DNA of 64,000 nucleotides, from NCBI GenBank assembly GCA_900635465.1, contig LR134135.1, positions 2,790,001-2,854,000 of the forward strand. Direction: 5' to 3'. The notes beneath the pieces are model-generated. The model searched no databases and was not told where the DNA came from. It saw nothing but the letters and a program-made list of their open reading frames with translations. The position numbers and the translations under genes are program-made. Positions 30,298-40,232 of this stretch are shown one piece after another; the stretch's first letter is position 1; each line of letters starts with the position of its first letter. Source of the DNA: Lelliottia amnigena (GTDB lineage Bacteria > Pseudomonadota > Gammaproteobacteria > Enterobacterales > Enterobacteriaceae).

Positions 30298-31660
30298 ATG
30301 TTTAAACCAGAACTCCTTTCCCCGGCGGGAACGCTGCAGAATATGCGTTACGCTTTCGCCTATGGCGCGGATGCCGTGTATGCGGGTCAGCCGCGCTACT
30401 CGCTGCGCGTGCGTAATAACGAATTCAACCACGAAAATTTACAGCTCGGCATCAATGAAGCGCATGCCCTGGGCAAAAAATTCTACGTTGTGGTGAACAT
30501 TGCGCCGCATAACGCCAAGCTGAAAACGTTTATTCGCGATCTCAAGCCAGTTGTGGAAATGGGTCCTGACGCGCTGATTATGTCGGATCCGGGTTTAATC
30601 ATGCTGGTGCGCGAGAACTTCCCGGAAATGGATATTCACTTATCCGTGCAGGCGAACGCCGTGAACTGGGCGACGGTGAAATTCTGGAAACAAATGGGTC
30701 TGACCCGCGTGATCCTCTCGCGTGAGTTGTCGCTGGAAGAGATCGAAGAAATCCGTACTCAGGTGCCAGAAATGGAGCTCGAAATCTTCGTTCACGGCGC
30801 GCTGTGCATGGCCTATTCTGGCCGTTGCCTGCTGTCGGGCTACATCAATAAACGTGACCCGAATCAGGGCACCTGCACCAACGCCTGCCGCTGGGAATAC
30901 AATGTCCAGGAAGGGAAAGAAGACGACATCGGCAACATCGTGCATCAGCACGAACCAATCCCGGGTGAAAAACGTTGAGCCGACCCTGGGCGTGGGCGCA
31001 CCGACCGACAGCGTGTTTATGATTGAAGAGGCCAAACGTCCGGGCGAGTACATGACGGCGTTCGAAGACGAGCACGGCACTTACATCATGAACTCCAAAG
31101 ATCTGCGTGCGATTGCGCACGTTGAGCGTTTGACCCAGATGGGCGTGCATTCGTTAAAAATCGAAGGCCGTACCAAATCCTATTACTACTGCGCACGTAC
31201 CGCCCAAGTGTATCGCAAAGCCATTGACGACGCCGCAGCGGGCAAACCGTTTGACACCAGCCTGCTGGAGACGCTGGAAGGCCTGGCCCATCGCGGCTAT
31301 ACCGAAGGTTTCCTGCGTCGCCATACACATGACGATTACCAAAACTACGAGCACGGCTATTCCGTGTCCGAGCGTCAGCAGTTTGTCGGTGATTTCACCG
31401 GCGCACGTAAAGGCCATTTAGCAGCCGTCGCGGTGAAAAACAAATTCACCCTGGGCGATAGTCTTGAGCTGATGACCCCGCAGGGCAATCTCAACTTTAC
31501 GCTGGAACACCTGGAAAACGGCAAAGGCGAAACCATCACCGTGGCACCTGGTGACGGACACACCGTGTGGTTACCCGTACCGGAAGAAGTGGAGCTGGAA
31601 TATGCACTGCTGATGCGTAATTTCGCCGGTGAAAGCACCCGTAATCCGCACAATAAATAG
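30298..31660 (+). pseudogene. trhP: tRNA 5-hydroxyuridine modification protein TrhP (YegQ), frameshifted
   Basis: An U32-peptidase-family protein that forms 5-hydroxyuridine at position 34 of tRNAs, using prephenate. The first frame runs to NIVHQHEPIP and the rest, from KNVEPTLGVG onward, is in another frame. One extra G in GGG at 30963-30965 accounts for this; removing it yields 453 residues, the E. coli length. The U32 signature with EIFVHGALCMAYSGRCLLS is present and all family cysteines I know of are intact. Probable assembly error. It lies upstream of cyaR as in E. coli. Confidence 0.88.
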
Positions 31661-31694
31661 TTTATTAGGGTTATTTTTCACATCAGGAAGATTC

Positions 31695-31737
31695 TTAGAA
31701 TCGGATCACATACGGCTTCGTTTGTTACGGGTATTAT
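31695..31737 (+). promoter_or_regulatory. cyaR promoter with CRP-like site
   Basis: TTAGA-N6-TCACA at 31695-31710 fits a CRP site with one good half, centred about 42 bp upstream of the sRNA start, and TATTAT at 31732-31737 is a good -10 box, 7 nt before the start at 31745. In E. coli cyaR is activated by CRP-cAMP from such a class II position. Confidence 0.65.
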
Positions 31738-31744
31738 CCCTTCC

Positions 31745-31832
31745 GCTGAAAAACATAACCCATAAATGCTAGCTGTACCAGGAACCACCTCCTTAGCCTG
31801 CGTAATCTCCCTTACGCAGGCTTATTTTTTTT
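31745..31832 (+). ncRNA. cyaR: CyaR small regulatory RNA
   Basis: The sequence from GCTGAAAAACATAACCC through GTACCAGGAACCACC to the final stem-loop is nearly identical to E. coli CyaR (~87 nt). It is an Hfq-bound sRNA that base-pairs through its CACCTCC-type loop, repressing ompX, luxS, nadE and yqaE in E. coli. The terminator stem CCTGCGTAA/TTACGCAGG with its T-run doubles as the P2 attachment core. The gene stays intact after prophage insertion. Confidence 0.93.
31805..31831. other. Left prophage attachment site (P2-type att core) in the cyaR terminator
   Basis: On the minus strand the bases read AAAAAATAAGCC, then GGGAGATT, matching the 27-bp P2 core at all but a few positions from memory. 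The partner copy lies at 56426-56452 next to int. Together they bound the prophage. Confidence 0.8.
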
Positions 31833-32056
31833 GATTAAGCCAATGAAATAAAAGGATTTATTTCTGGTAGCGTCCACGCATTGACCACATCGATAGCTAA
31901 AGCCCTGCATATGCGGGGCTTTTGTTTTAACTGAGGCTGATAGATAAATCATATTTAGTCAGTAACGAGCATGCTTTTGACCGTCTGCTATGAGCGAGGA
32001 ACGGACGTGATACAAACCTTCTAGCTAAGAGGATTTAAACTGGTAGGGGTTGGCTC
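31833..32056. other. att-flanking arm with a stem-loop, homologous to the arm at 56453-56660
   Basis: From 31878 to about 31980 this matches 56500-56605 at roughly three-quarters of positions (shared GCATTGACCA, TGCGGGGCTTTTGTTT, CATGCTT). It includes a terminator-like stem AAAGCCCTGC/GCGGGGCTTT at 31899-31922 followed by T-rich sequence. The end (31976-32010) holds a copy of the island's short dispersed repeat. No gene is seen. Confidence 0.55.
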
Positions 32057-33032
32057 TCACTTCACGTCGACATCAACAGGCGCAGGCCCTCGAAAAGCTC
32101 TACGCCATTCGCTTGGACTGACGCTGAATCTCGCTTTGAAGCTCTGACGAAATGAGACTGGCGACTGAAAACCCACCATTTCGGATACACGTTCAATACT
32201 AATGTTTGTCGTTTCCAGTAACTCCTGACTTCTCTGAAGGCGTTCCGCGTTCAGCCAATCGCCAAGCGTCGTTCCGGTTGCCCTGAAAAAATGACGCGTT
32301 AACGTTCGTCGACTCATGCTGACAAACCCGGCAAGTGAGTCGAGATCATGAGGCTTGTCCAGGTTACGGCGCAGATACTCTATCAGTTCATTCATTTTGC
32401 TATCCCGGGTCGATACCGGGACCGGGCGTTCAATAAACTGGGCCTGGCCACCTTCCCGGTAAGGTGGAACAACCATTCTTCTTGCCACCCGGTTAGCTAT
32501 AGCAGAACCGTAATGGTCACGGATAATATTCAGGCAGCAATCAATACCGGCGGCGGTGCCCGCTGAGGTAATCAGACGTTCATCACTGGTATACAGCGAG
32601 TTGCTGTCCAGATGGACAGCAGGAAATCGTTCAATAAAGTCCTGTTCGTATTCCCAGTGTGTGGCAGCACGGTGCCCATCCAGTAAGCCGGAATAGGCAA
32701 GTACGTAAGCACCGAGACAAAAGTCCCACCACTTCTGCACCACGCTGCCATGCTTTTATTAACCCATCCAGCAGGGCCTGAGATGGTTTTTCTTCCGGAT
32801 GATTCCAGTAAGGCACGATAATAATGTCTGCGGTGTCCAGCAGCTCAAGTCCATGCTCCACGTTGATGGACAGGCCCATATCAGACATAACAACGCCAGG
32901 GTTTTCAGCGCAGATTTCGACGCAGAATAAATCCGGTTGCGGCATAGACTGCCCGAAAATAATACAAGGGACTGAAAAGTGAAATGGGCTAAATCCGGCC
33001 GTGGCAATCACGGCGACCGTCAGTGCAGACAT
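32057..33032 (-). pseudogene. AraC-family regulator with DJ-1/PfpI-like N-terminal domain, frameshifted
   Basis: An N-terminal amidotransferase-like sensing domain (FSPFHFSVPCIIFG, ADIIIVPYW) and a C-terminal AraC HTH (SRRTLTRHFFRATG, MVGFQSPVSFRQSFKARF) as in GlxA/FtrA-type regulators. The two frames join at GLCLGAYVLAY if one base is dropped from the AAAA run at 32719-32722 (TTTT on the coding strand), giving 324 residues, the usual family length. First gene of the left cargo block, next to att. It may control the neighbouring hydrolase and transporter genes. Confidence 0.8.
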
Positions 33033-33160
33033 AACGTTAACCTTACCGTAAATGATAGCCACCGGCTTACCGGCGGCTAAAACGCTTATTTTAACTGACC
33101 AAACAATAACAGGTGACCAGTAGTAATGGCATTCCTCATCAGGTCAGGTGGGATGGCCTG

Positions 33161-33940
33161 TCAGAAAGCCATTGTCTCGCCGTCTGCGGGAATCAGAACC
33201 TTATCTTCAATACCATGTTCAAGCGTGAACTCGCGAAGTTCCGCACGGGTAAGAAGGCAATGATTAATCGATTCCATATGAGACGCCACGACGGTGGCAT
33301 TGGGCAACATTTTCAGTGTGCGCAGTGTGTCCTCTTTGCCCATGATAATCGGACCGTAAAGGTCATTTACCGCATAACCGGTGTTCAGCACCACAATCTC
33401 CGGTTTGAAACGTTGCAGGTTTTTTGCGTAAGGCTTAACCCAGACAGTATCACCCGCGATATACAACGTTTTTTCATCATGGTGAGTGAAGACCAGCCCA
33501 CATGCATCACCGAGTAGCTCACCCCACTGGGCATCAGCGTACAATTCGTTGCTGCCATGCTGGCCGTCGGTTTTGTAAATAGTCATGCCGTCTACGAAAT
33601 GATTTTCCTCTTTCAGAACGCGAATGTTGAGAAAGCCCTGAGAGCGGAGAAGTGCCGCATCTTTTTCATCCTGCGTGTAGATAAGCATGTCTTTGGGAAT
33701 AGCCTGCTGGGCAGCCTCATCCCAGTGATCGGTATGGGTGTGAGTCAGGATAACGGCATCAACCGTCAGTAAATCCTTAACGGCCACAGGCAAGGCCACC
33801 ATTGGATTACGCAGATGTGGGCGTGCACTTCCAGCAAAGCCGTCCCAGGCTTCTTTTTCGGCCAGCATAGGATCGATAAGGAATTTTTTACCGGCATATT
33901 CCAGTACCAGCGTGGCGTTGCGGATTTGCGTTAATTTCAT
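33161..33940 (-). CDS. MBL-fold metal-dependent hydrolase (UlaG-like)
   Basis: 259 residues with the metallo-beta-lactamase motif HTHTDHWD (His67, His69, Asp71, His72), the later GDTVW motif and an ASHMESINHC segment. Closest in style to the UlaG/YtkL group of small MBL hydrolases. The ATG at 33940 follows GGAGCAATAA. Substrate unknown. Confidence 0.85.
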   Translation of the reverse strand: MKLTQIRNATLVLEYAGKKFLIDPMLAEKEAWDGFAGSARPHLRNPMVALPVAVKDLLTVDAVILTHTHTDHWDEAAQQAIPKDMLIYTQDEKDAALLRSQGFLNIRVLKEENHFVDGMTIYKTDGQHGSNELYADAQWGELLGDACGLVFTHHDEKTLYIAGDTVWVKPYAKNLQRFKPEIVVLNTGYAVNDLYGPIIMGKEDTLRTLKMLPNATVVASHMESINHCLLTRAELREFTLEHGIEDKVLIPADGETMAF

Positions 33941-34140
33941 TTATTGCTCCAGTCATTAATCAGATTTATTCACCCACCGTATTGGCTGTTGTGCTGCCGG
34001 GGGGATGCGAGTTGGCTTACTATAAAATGAGGAAGGGAGAGGTCGTGACATGCTCTCTGGTCATTAACCGATGAAATCAGGTCAATCGTAATGCGCAGGG
34101 TTTAGTGGTATTCCGTTACAACCCAATGACGGTTCAAATG

Positions 34141-34180
34141 AAATAAAAAAGGGATGTGTTATCTGAAAAAACACATCCCC
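34141..34180 (-). terminator. Terminator of the hydrolase-transporter pair
   Basis: Perfect 10-bp stem GGGATGTGTT (34151-34160) and AACACATCCC (34170-34179), followed on the minus strand by TTTTTTATTT. It ends the MFS-isochorismatase unit. Confidence 0.8.
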
Positions 34181-34212
34181 TGGATAGGCCTGTACTTAAC
34201 AAAATCAGTTGG

Positions 34213-34701
34213 TTAACTCACATTGCAGCGTGCACTCAGTCCGAACAGGGCAAGATCGCTCAGAGCTTTGGTGGGTGCAGCGCATGCTTGCGCAATGATA
34301 TGCATCTTCATGCCCTGAGCTTGCGGGGAAAGCGCAGTATGTGTGACACAGTGCTGCGTCATCATGCCGGTAAGATAGATATCAGTGATGCCATTCTCAC
34401 GTAGCAACTGCTCAAGGCTGGTTTCGAAGAAGCTGTCTGCCTCTTTCTTGATAATCACGGGTGCATTTCCCAGTGCAGCAACAACATCCGGATGAATGTT
34501 CGCGCCTTTACTGTCAGGTTTGAAGAAAGGAGCTTCGGGCGTTGCAATATGCTGGATGCCGACGATAAGCCAACCTTCTTTGCGCGCTTTTTCAATCGCA
34601 GTCATTGCAGCTTTACAGGCTAGCTCAGGCTCCTCAAGCGGAAAGGCTCCGCCCGGGAAATAATCATTCTGAATATCAATAACAATCAGAGCATTTTTCA
34701 T
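34213..34701 (-). CDS. Isochorismatase-like cysteine hydrolase
   Basis: 162 residues from the ATG at 34701 (AAGGAC upstream). The family triad is visible: Asp9 in VIDIQND, Lys85/86 in IIKKEADSFF, and Cys118 in MTQHCVTHT. Members hydrolyse amides such as nicotinamide, or isochorismate; specificity cannot be read here. It starts 46 bp downstream of the MFS gene's stop and is likely co-transcribed with it. Confidence 0.87.
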   Translation of the reverse strand: MKNALIVIDIQNDYFPGGAFPLEEPELACKAAMTAIEKARKEGWLIVGIQHIATPEAPFFKPDSKGANIHPDVVAALGNAPVIIKKEADSFFETSLEQLLRENGITDIYLTGMMTQHCVTHTALSPQAQGMKMHIIAQACAAPTKALSDLALFGLSARCNVS

Positions 34702-34746
34702 GTTGAGTCCTTGGGGTTTATTGGTTGGAAGGTTCACAGAGTCAAT

Positions 34747-35955
34747 TTACTGCAGTGGTAAAGTGACCTCATTCTCAGCGTTATCCTGACGTTTTTTACG
34801 CACAGCGAGCCACAGTAGCGGCACCATAAGAAACAGGACCCAGGGTACTAAAAGGAGGTGCATGGTTTTCCAGCCATAAGCATTTAGCAGTGGGCCGGCA
34901 CCCAGCGAACAAATCAGGCTGAAGATAAAAACGCTCATGTCATTGGTCGCCTGCGCAACCCCCTTTTCCTCTGTAGTGTAAGTTGTTGCCAATAAGCTGG
35001 TTCCGCCGACATAGAGAAAGTTCCAACCGATTCCCATCAATATTAATGCACCCGTAAACACTCCCCAGGTGACGCCTGAAAACGCCAGAGCAAGGTAAGC
35101 AAGCATGAGAAGAATGCCCGCCAGCATAATGTTAATGACGCCAAATCGGTCGATCAGTTTTCCGGTGAAGAATGACGGTACAAACCGGCCCAGTATGTGG
35201 AGCTGTATCACGGTAGCAATTTGAGGCAAGTCAAAATCGTAGTGCTTCATCGCGATAGGTGTCGCGGTCAGGCCCAGTACCATAATTCCAAATCCTGACG
35301 CGCCGGAAAAAAGGGCAACAAGATAAGCGGGCTGAAAAACGACTTTTTTCCATGACCTCGCGATAACGTGTTCAGAAGCTTCCATTGACTGAACCGGTAT
35401 CTGTAAACGTGATAATAGCAACAGACCCACCGAAGCCATTATTCCCATAAAGAGGAATGACCCTGCATAGGAAACGCTAAAAAATGCGCTTCCGAAGCTT
35501 GCCAGAAACGGGCCAAGCAGAGCGGCAACGACACCTCCAGCCAATACCAGCGAAATAGCTTTAGTCCGGAATGCCGGGAGAACGACTTCACCGGCGGCAA
35601 AGCGATAAAACTGAGCGAACGCCTGATAAATCCCCAGAAAGAACATACCAATACACAGCAGAATGAAGGAATATTGGATCATTGCCGCCATGGAAATAAT
35701 AGCCGATATAATTCCGCTCAGAGCACCGGTTATAAAGCCGGTTTTCCTGCCTATCCGGCTCATCCATAACGATGCAGGAAACATCACTAACACAGTGCCA
35801 AGACTTGCCATTGCGAGCGGTACGGTGCTCAGCGCGGGGCCGGGGGCAAGAAGCGCACCTGCAAGCCCACCGATAGTCATTATCAGTACCGCTATGGATT
35901 GAAAGATGGCCTGAGAACCTGCAAGTATCAGGACCTGTCGATGCATATTCCTCAT
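34747..35955 (-). CDS. MFS transporter
   Basis: 402 residues with about twelve hydrophobic segments and the MFS loop motif SLWMSRIGRKTG between TM2 and TM3. Likely an efflux or uptake carrier of the DHA1 type; substrate unknown. It forms a pair with the isochorismatase-like hydrolase, which suggests handling of a small aromatic or amide compound, though that is inference. Confidence 0.85.
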   Translation of the reverse strand: MRNMHRQVLILAGSQAIFQSIAVLIMTIGGLAGALLAPGPALSTVPLAMASLGTVLVMFPASLWMSRIGRKTGFITGALSGIISAIISMAAMIQYSFILLCIGMFFLGIYQAFAQFYRFAAGEVVLPAFRTKAISLVLAGGVVAALLGPFLASFGSAFFSVSYAGSFLFMGIMASVGLLLLSRLQIPVQSMEASEHVIARSWKKVVFQPAYLVALFSGASGFGIMVLGLTATPIAMKHYDFDLPQIATVIQLHILGRFVPSFFTGKLIDRFGVINIMLAGILLMLAYLALAFSGVTWGVFTGALILMGIGWNFLYVGGTSLLATTYTTEEKGVAQATNDMSVFIFSLICSLGAGPLLNAYGWKTMHLLLVPWVLFLMVPLLWLAVRKKRQDNAENEVTLPLQ

Positions 35956-36340
35956 TTTTTTGAAGCTCCGAAAGACACGAAATTAAGCATCAATACAATT
36001 TCAGTCTCAGTGACTATTACTGACTGAGTTAAGGTTGCGTCACTCAGAAAGATGCTGGGCCAGGATGGCGATCAGGTTTGAACAAGGCGATTTTTCATGA
36101 GAAAGATGAGCTAATGGCCTGCTGACGTTGCCATTATAGGGAGAGTGATGAGTAGTCAGTGAGTGGGCTGCACGCCAGGAATCAATGAAATTGGGCCAAT
36201 ATGTCATGCGGTCGAGTAAAGACCTAATCAGCCAATGCCATCCAGGAAATCATTCAACGTTAATATGCTTTTTTATCTGGGTGTCCGCTCCTGGCACTTT
36301 GCAGACGGTCATGTGATTAACAGCACAAATCTAACAGATA
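35956..36340. other. Gap between the cargo block and ogr
   Basis: About 385 bp with no supported gene. Its right end (36279-36312, CGCTCCTGGCACTTTGCAGA) is one copy of the short repeat found near each att arm and each ogr copy of this island. Confidence 0.4.
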
Positions 36341-36370
36341 CAAAAAGCCCCGCAATTGCGGGGCTTTCTC
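36341..36370 (-). terminator. Terminator downstream of ogr
   Basis: Stem AGCCCCGCAA/TTGCGGGGCT with flanking A and T runs, effective on either strand. It lies a few bases past the ogr stop and ends late transcription. Confidence 0.75.
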
Positions 36371-36375
36371 GTTGA

Positions 36376-36597
36376 TCACATCCAGTGGATCTGCTGCTGT
36401 CCTGAGCTTGTCGGGTGTGGTGGTGCTGGCACGACCTCACCCGGTGAAACGATAAAACGCGAAAGGGTTTCGGTCGTGACAAAGGTGCAACTGCAGTTGA
36501 TATTTTGGCACTGATGATAACGCTCTTTTGTCGTGTCTGAAAAATAGCGACTCGTGCGAGCATGAGCGGCGTGATGGCATTTAGGACAGTGAAACAT
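36376..36597 (-). CDS. ogr: P2 late-transcription activator Ogr
   Basis: 73 residues (P2 Ogr is 72). The zinc-binding cysteines Cys4, Cys7, Cys30 and Cys35 are all present in MFHCPKC and HQCQNINC. Ogr binds TGT-N12-ACA sites upstream of P2-type late promoters and contacts the RNA polymerase alpha subunit. Intact, so late promoters could still be driven. I use the ATG at 36597 by homology. Confidence 0.95.
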   Translation of the reverse strand: MFHCPKCHHAAHARTSRYFSDTTKERYHQCQNINCSCTFVTTETLSRFIVSPGEVVPAPPHPTSSGQQQIHWM

Positions 36598-36673
36598 GAT
36601 GAGCACCTTTGAACGTTTCCGATGCATGCATTTTACTCACTTTAACCATACAAAACAAACACATATAAACAGT

Positions 36674-37268
36674 TCAGCTTTCTGTTTCTTCGCTCTCATA
36701 CTCCACGTCAGAAACCTTGACCTCAAGCTCTAAGCCCGTCGTGTAGCCGTTCCCGTTGAGACTGTGCACCACGCGGCTGATTATCCACGCCTGCTCGTCT
36801 ATCACGCGCTTAAAGCCTTTCACCGCTACCGGCGTTTCAGGAAATAAATCTGCACGGCCAATAGCCAGCGAGATTGAAAACTCCGCCACGCCGCGCTGTA
36901 TTTTGTCCCACTTCGCCTGAGCGGCGCGCATCGCCTGCGATTTTGTCGCGTAGATGGTTGTCAGCTCCAGCACGTTGTCAGCCTCACCGGCCATATACTC
37001 ACCCTCGCGCGCCTCTTGCTCTTTTTTGGCTTTGGCCTTTGTGGTGGTTTTGGCCGCTTTCGGATGCTGCAGCGCGCGCAGGTGCTTCACTTTAGGTTTT
37101 CGTTTGAGCTTCACCTTTTGCTTTTGCGGTTTCGGGTCTTTGGTGTGCAGCCATTTCGCCGTCACGCCGGTGTACGCCTCCCGGTCAGCAATCGCAAACT
37201 GATGACGGTCGCCGTCGCCACGCTCAACGGTCATTTGTGGGATAGGTTTTCCGCTGGCCGTCATCCCG
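36674..37268 (-). pseudogene. D: Tail protein gpD, C-terminal part only
   Basis: About 196 residues matching the C-terminal half of P2 gpD (387 residues), including the Lys-rich linker and the YATKSQAMRAAQAKW region. The N-terminal half is gone: the sequence abuts the truncated gpI gene. A fortuitous ATG at 37264 opens the remainder. gpD helps build the tail hub and works in cell contact. Confidence 0.85.
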
Positions 37269-37553
37269 CTACCCGAGCGGCTCCACTACGCGACGCACCG
37301 CGCCTATCGTCCCTTTGTGCGCATGGATAAACCACGCCGCGCGGATCACCTCGCGTTTCGTTTCTTCCGGCCAGCTCTCATCCCAGCGGTCAACTGAAAA
37401 CGCCCACGCCAGCCACGGCAGCAGATTCGCGGGGCAGGTGTCGGCGTTCCACAGACGGCGTAGCGGGACGGGGGTATTTTCGATATCCGCACAGGCGCGC
37501 GCCGCCGCCACCTCAAGCGGTGACGAGCCGACCGGCAGCAGTCGGTTATTGCT
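37269..37553 (-). pseudogene. I: Baseplate protein gpI, truncated at both ends
   Basis: The frame reads NNRLLPVGSSPLEVAAARA, then WLAWAFSVDRWDESWP, typical of P2 gpI, and stops after VVEPLG where it joins gpD sequence. At the other end the AUG is replaced: ATGAGCAATAAC expected, TTCAGCAATAAC found, because the gene is fused to gpJ. So neither start nor C-terminus survives. Confidence 0.83.
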
Positions 37554-37941
37554 GAATGCGCAGGCGATAGTCGGTGTCCGATTCCATCACGGCAGGCGTC
37601 GGCGGCAGCGTGGTCTCGTCTGCAGGCGTAATCACGAGGCGCTCAACGCTGGAATTAGCCCCGAGCTGGTCGAGGTCAGCACCGGCAGCGTAAGCCAGCA
37701 TGACCGCACGCGCGGCCTCATTGACGCGCTGACGCCAGATAACTTCCCGATAAGCGTTCTCCTGCAGCAGTTTCACAATCGGCTCGGATTCGAGCGTCAG
37801 CGTGCGCGCGACCGCTTCCTGTTGGTCTGCAGGATAGAGCGAGACGAGAATCGCCTTTCGTTCGGTCAGGATGGTTTCATAATCCAGCGTTTCCACGACA
37901 TCGGGCGCGGCGAGCTGGCTCAGGTCAACAATGGTCGCCAT
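37546..37941 (-). pseudogene. J: Baseplate protein gpJ, N-terminal part only
   Basis: 131 residues equal to the first 43% of P2 gpJ (302 residues), ending DTDYRLRIQQ-stop. The stop is created by the join to gpI at CAGCAATAA, where both genes share AGCA, suggesting a deletion through microhomology. gpJ forms the baseplate wedge. Confidence 0.85.
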
Positions 37942-37946
37942 AGCGT

Positions 37947-38297
37947 TTAACTCAGTGGAATGGTCAGTGAAAAGGGCTGGCTCGTCGTCGAGCGCGTCCC
38001 GGTGATATCGACATACAGCGCGCCGTCATCCTCACCGCGCTCAAAGGTGATGGTCGACAAACTGACGCGTGGCTCCCACTTCTGGATAGCCGAGTAGCAC
38101 GCGGCCATAATCTGCAGCCGCAGCGCCGGGGTCTGCGGCTGGTCAATCAGCGCTGACAGCAGCGAGCCGTATTCACGGCGCATGACACGCGAGCCAACCG
38201 GCGTGACCAGAATATCGCGCACGCTCTGCCTGATATGGTCGGCCTCAGAAATACTGAGCCCGGTGTGGCTGTTCATACCTAAATAACGCACCGTCAT
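37947..38297 (-). CDS. W: Baseplate wedge protein gpW
   Basis: 116 residues, close to P2 gpW (115). GPW/gp25-family features: YGSLLSALIDQP and FERGEDDGALYVDI. It overlaps the gpV stop by 4 bp. Complete. Confidence 0.92.
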   Translation of the reverse strand: MTVRYLGMNSHTGLSISEADHIRQSVRDILVTPVGSRVMRREYGSLLSALIDQPQTPALRLQIMAACYSAIQKWEPRVSLSTITFERGEDDGALYVDITGTRSTTSQPFSLTIPLS

Positions 38298-38935
38298 TTC
38301 GTCCCCTCCGTTCTGCTACCGCCGCGTTCTACTCCGCCGTGGTCGTGGTCATCCACCTGCACGCCGTTCGAGGTCAGTTTCCCGCCGCTGTGCTCGATAT
38401 TTCCTTTCATCGTCCCGCCCTTCTGCACTTCGAGTGAGCCGGTGATGAGCTTGTTAGTGCACACCACTTCTGGGGTATTGAGCGTGATGCGGGTTTCAGC
38501 TTTGACCAGCACCACCGGCACAGTGGCGGTAAGGGAATCTGACGCGGTGACGTCAGCGGTTTTAATCCCGGACACGGTGAGCGCCCCGCTTTCAGGCTCG
38601 TACTCAATGACCGCGCCGTCAGGAAAGGCGATGTGAAGCGCATCCGGCGAGGCATCCGGCGCGGGATGGTCATCCGAGAAAATGGCGGGCAGCACAAACG
38701 CGGTGTCGAGTTCGCCACCGATGGCAAGAATCAGCACCTGCTCGCCAACGGAAGGAGCCCACCACACACGCGAGCGACCGGCGCGGGAGGTCAGCCAGTT
38801 AAGCCAGGTGGTTTGCATCCCGCCGGTCTGGACGCGACAGAGCCCAGCATCGTGATCGACGTCGGTCACGATGCCGGTACGGATAAGGTTGCGCATAGCG
38901 CGAGCGATATCCTGAAGTGAATTTAATGTGTTCAT
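38294..38935 (-). CDS. V: Baseplate spike protein gpV
   Basis: 213 residues (P2 gpV 211). An OB-fold N-terminal part is followed by a beta-helical spike ending in DDHDHGG, the HxH iron-binding tip. It pierces the outer membrane in P2. Complete; start MNTLNSLQ. Confidence 0.93.
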   Translation of the reverse strand: MNTLNSLQDIARAMRNLIRTGIVTDVDHDAGLCRVQTGGMQTTWLNWLTSRAGRSRVWWAPSVGEQVLILAIGGELDTAFVLPAIFSDDHPAPDASPDALHIAFPDGAVIEYEPESGALTVSGIKTADVTASDSLTATVPVVLVKAETRITLNTPEVVCTNKLITGSLEVQKGGTMKGNIEHSGGKLTSNGVQVDDHDHGGVERGGSRTEGTK

Positions 38936-40232
38936 GGAGGTAGAATGCCGCCTGGTATGGTCAACGACAATTAAATGCAGTTTGAAGAGGCATGAAACAA
39001 CACACTGATACTGTGCGAGATCAAAAAACTGTCGTTCCCTTGTTGTTCAACCTCTTACTTTTAAATAATTGAGATATTGAAAGTCATACAAGTGAACTAT
39101 TCCATTGCGATCAGGAAATATTTAAAAAAAATAAAACCAATTAACTCATGCTATAAGTTAAAAAATTTCCGATTGAACCATGAAGGAAACCAGGCAATAA
39201 TAATAGCGTAGGTAAACCAAAAACAAAGCAATGATATATTAGCGGACGGTGATGTCGCCTACTCCGCTCTTTTCATTAAATTAAACCCAGCCCTCCAGAA
39301 TAATTATTACAATAATAAATGCTTGAAAGTTAGAAAAATATGATCATGAAATTAAAATCGTGGTGCCGGGTGCCTCCCGGTGCTTCTTTGCCAGACCAAA
39401 GAAGCGCGAGCATATCGCAAAGGTGTCTGGTTCGACCCGCCGCATAGGGGGATTCACCACACCTAGAAAAATAGAAAACAGTCTCACGTGAGTCAAGTTT
39501 TTTTAGCAGACATGTGTTTTTTCATGATCCCATGATCACAATAAAGAAATTTTGTGTCAGCTATGCTTATACCAAACGAAAAAGCATGCTTTTGTCACAC
39601 CAGCTTAGTTTATATTTCCAACATTAATTGACAATCATTATCTGACCTGCATGAAAACGCAAAAAAAAGTCCATCAATAAATTGACAGACTTCTGAAATA
39701 TCAGAAAAGGTGCTTACCAACCATTTACTTCAGATGAAGTAAATTTAGCATAGCACCACTTATGAGAAACGTACAAGTTTTTAGTATTCATTACCTATAG
39801 AACCAATAGAATGCTTACCATGCGTCTATGATAAAACACATGGAACCACTCAGTAAGGACCTGCTTAACCACACAAAACTGCTTCAACTCTATTTAAATC
39901 AATAAACTCCAGCTTAAAATAGAGAATATATGAATACGTTCTCCATAACTCACTTCAGTTTTCTTAGAATCAACTGTTCAATGAGAAACTTTTCTTGCAT
40001 ATCGAACACGAGTAACTTGCGTTCTGGGTATTGCACATTTACTGCCACCAAACCTTGAATAGCCAATCGAAAAATAGTTAAAGATATTTTTCAATTGCCG
40101 TATTTAAAACGAACCACCACTATTAAATGCCACATTCCACATTTTGCTGACAGTAGCATTTTTCAATCTTCATTCTGTTTACCTATCGCATAATTCGAGA
40201 TTCGACACTCATCCAACTAAATATATACTCTA
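38936..40232. other. AT-rich gap of ~1.3 kb in the late operon
   Basis: Between gpV and the lpxA-like gene, where P2 has none. Base composition is much more AT-rich than the flanks. I find no convincing ORF on either strand; the only structured part is the element at 39360-39460. It probably entered together with the lpxA-like gene. Confidence 0.5.
39360..39460 (+). ncRNA. Candidate structured RNA: closed multibranch fold with possible pseudoknot
   Basis: An outer stem GTGGTG (39360-39365)/CACCAC (39455-39460) encloses hairpins CCGGG/CCCGG (39366-39380), CTTCTTT/AAAGAAG (39383-39404) and GCGA/TCGC (39406-39418). The 8-nt loop of the second hairpin contains CCAGAC, complementary to GTCTGG at 39425-39430, so a pseudoknot or an alternative helix can form. 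It is a GC-rich island in AT-rich DNA. Strand is uncertain, as stems work on both. I cannot match it to a known family. Confidence 0.4.

Noticed and set aside
39360..39460. tRNA or tmRNA remnant (the stretch contains GGTTCGA)
   Set aside because: No 7-bp acceptor, no 5-bp T arm around TTCGA and no anticodon arm with a 7-nt loop can be drawn.
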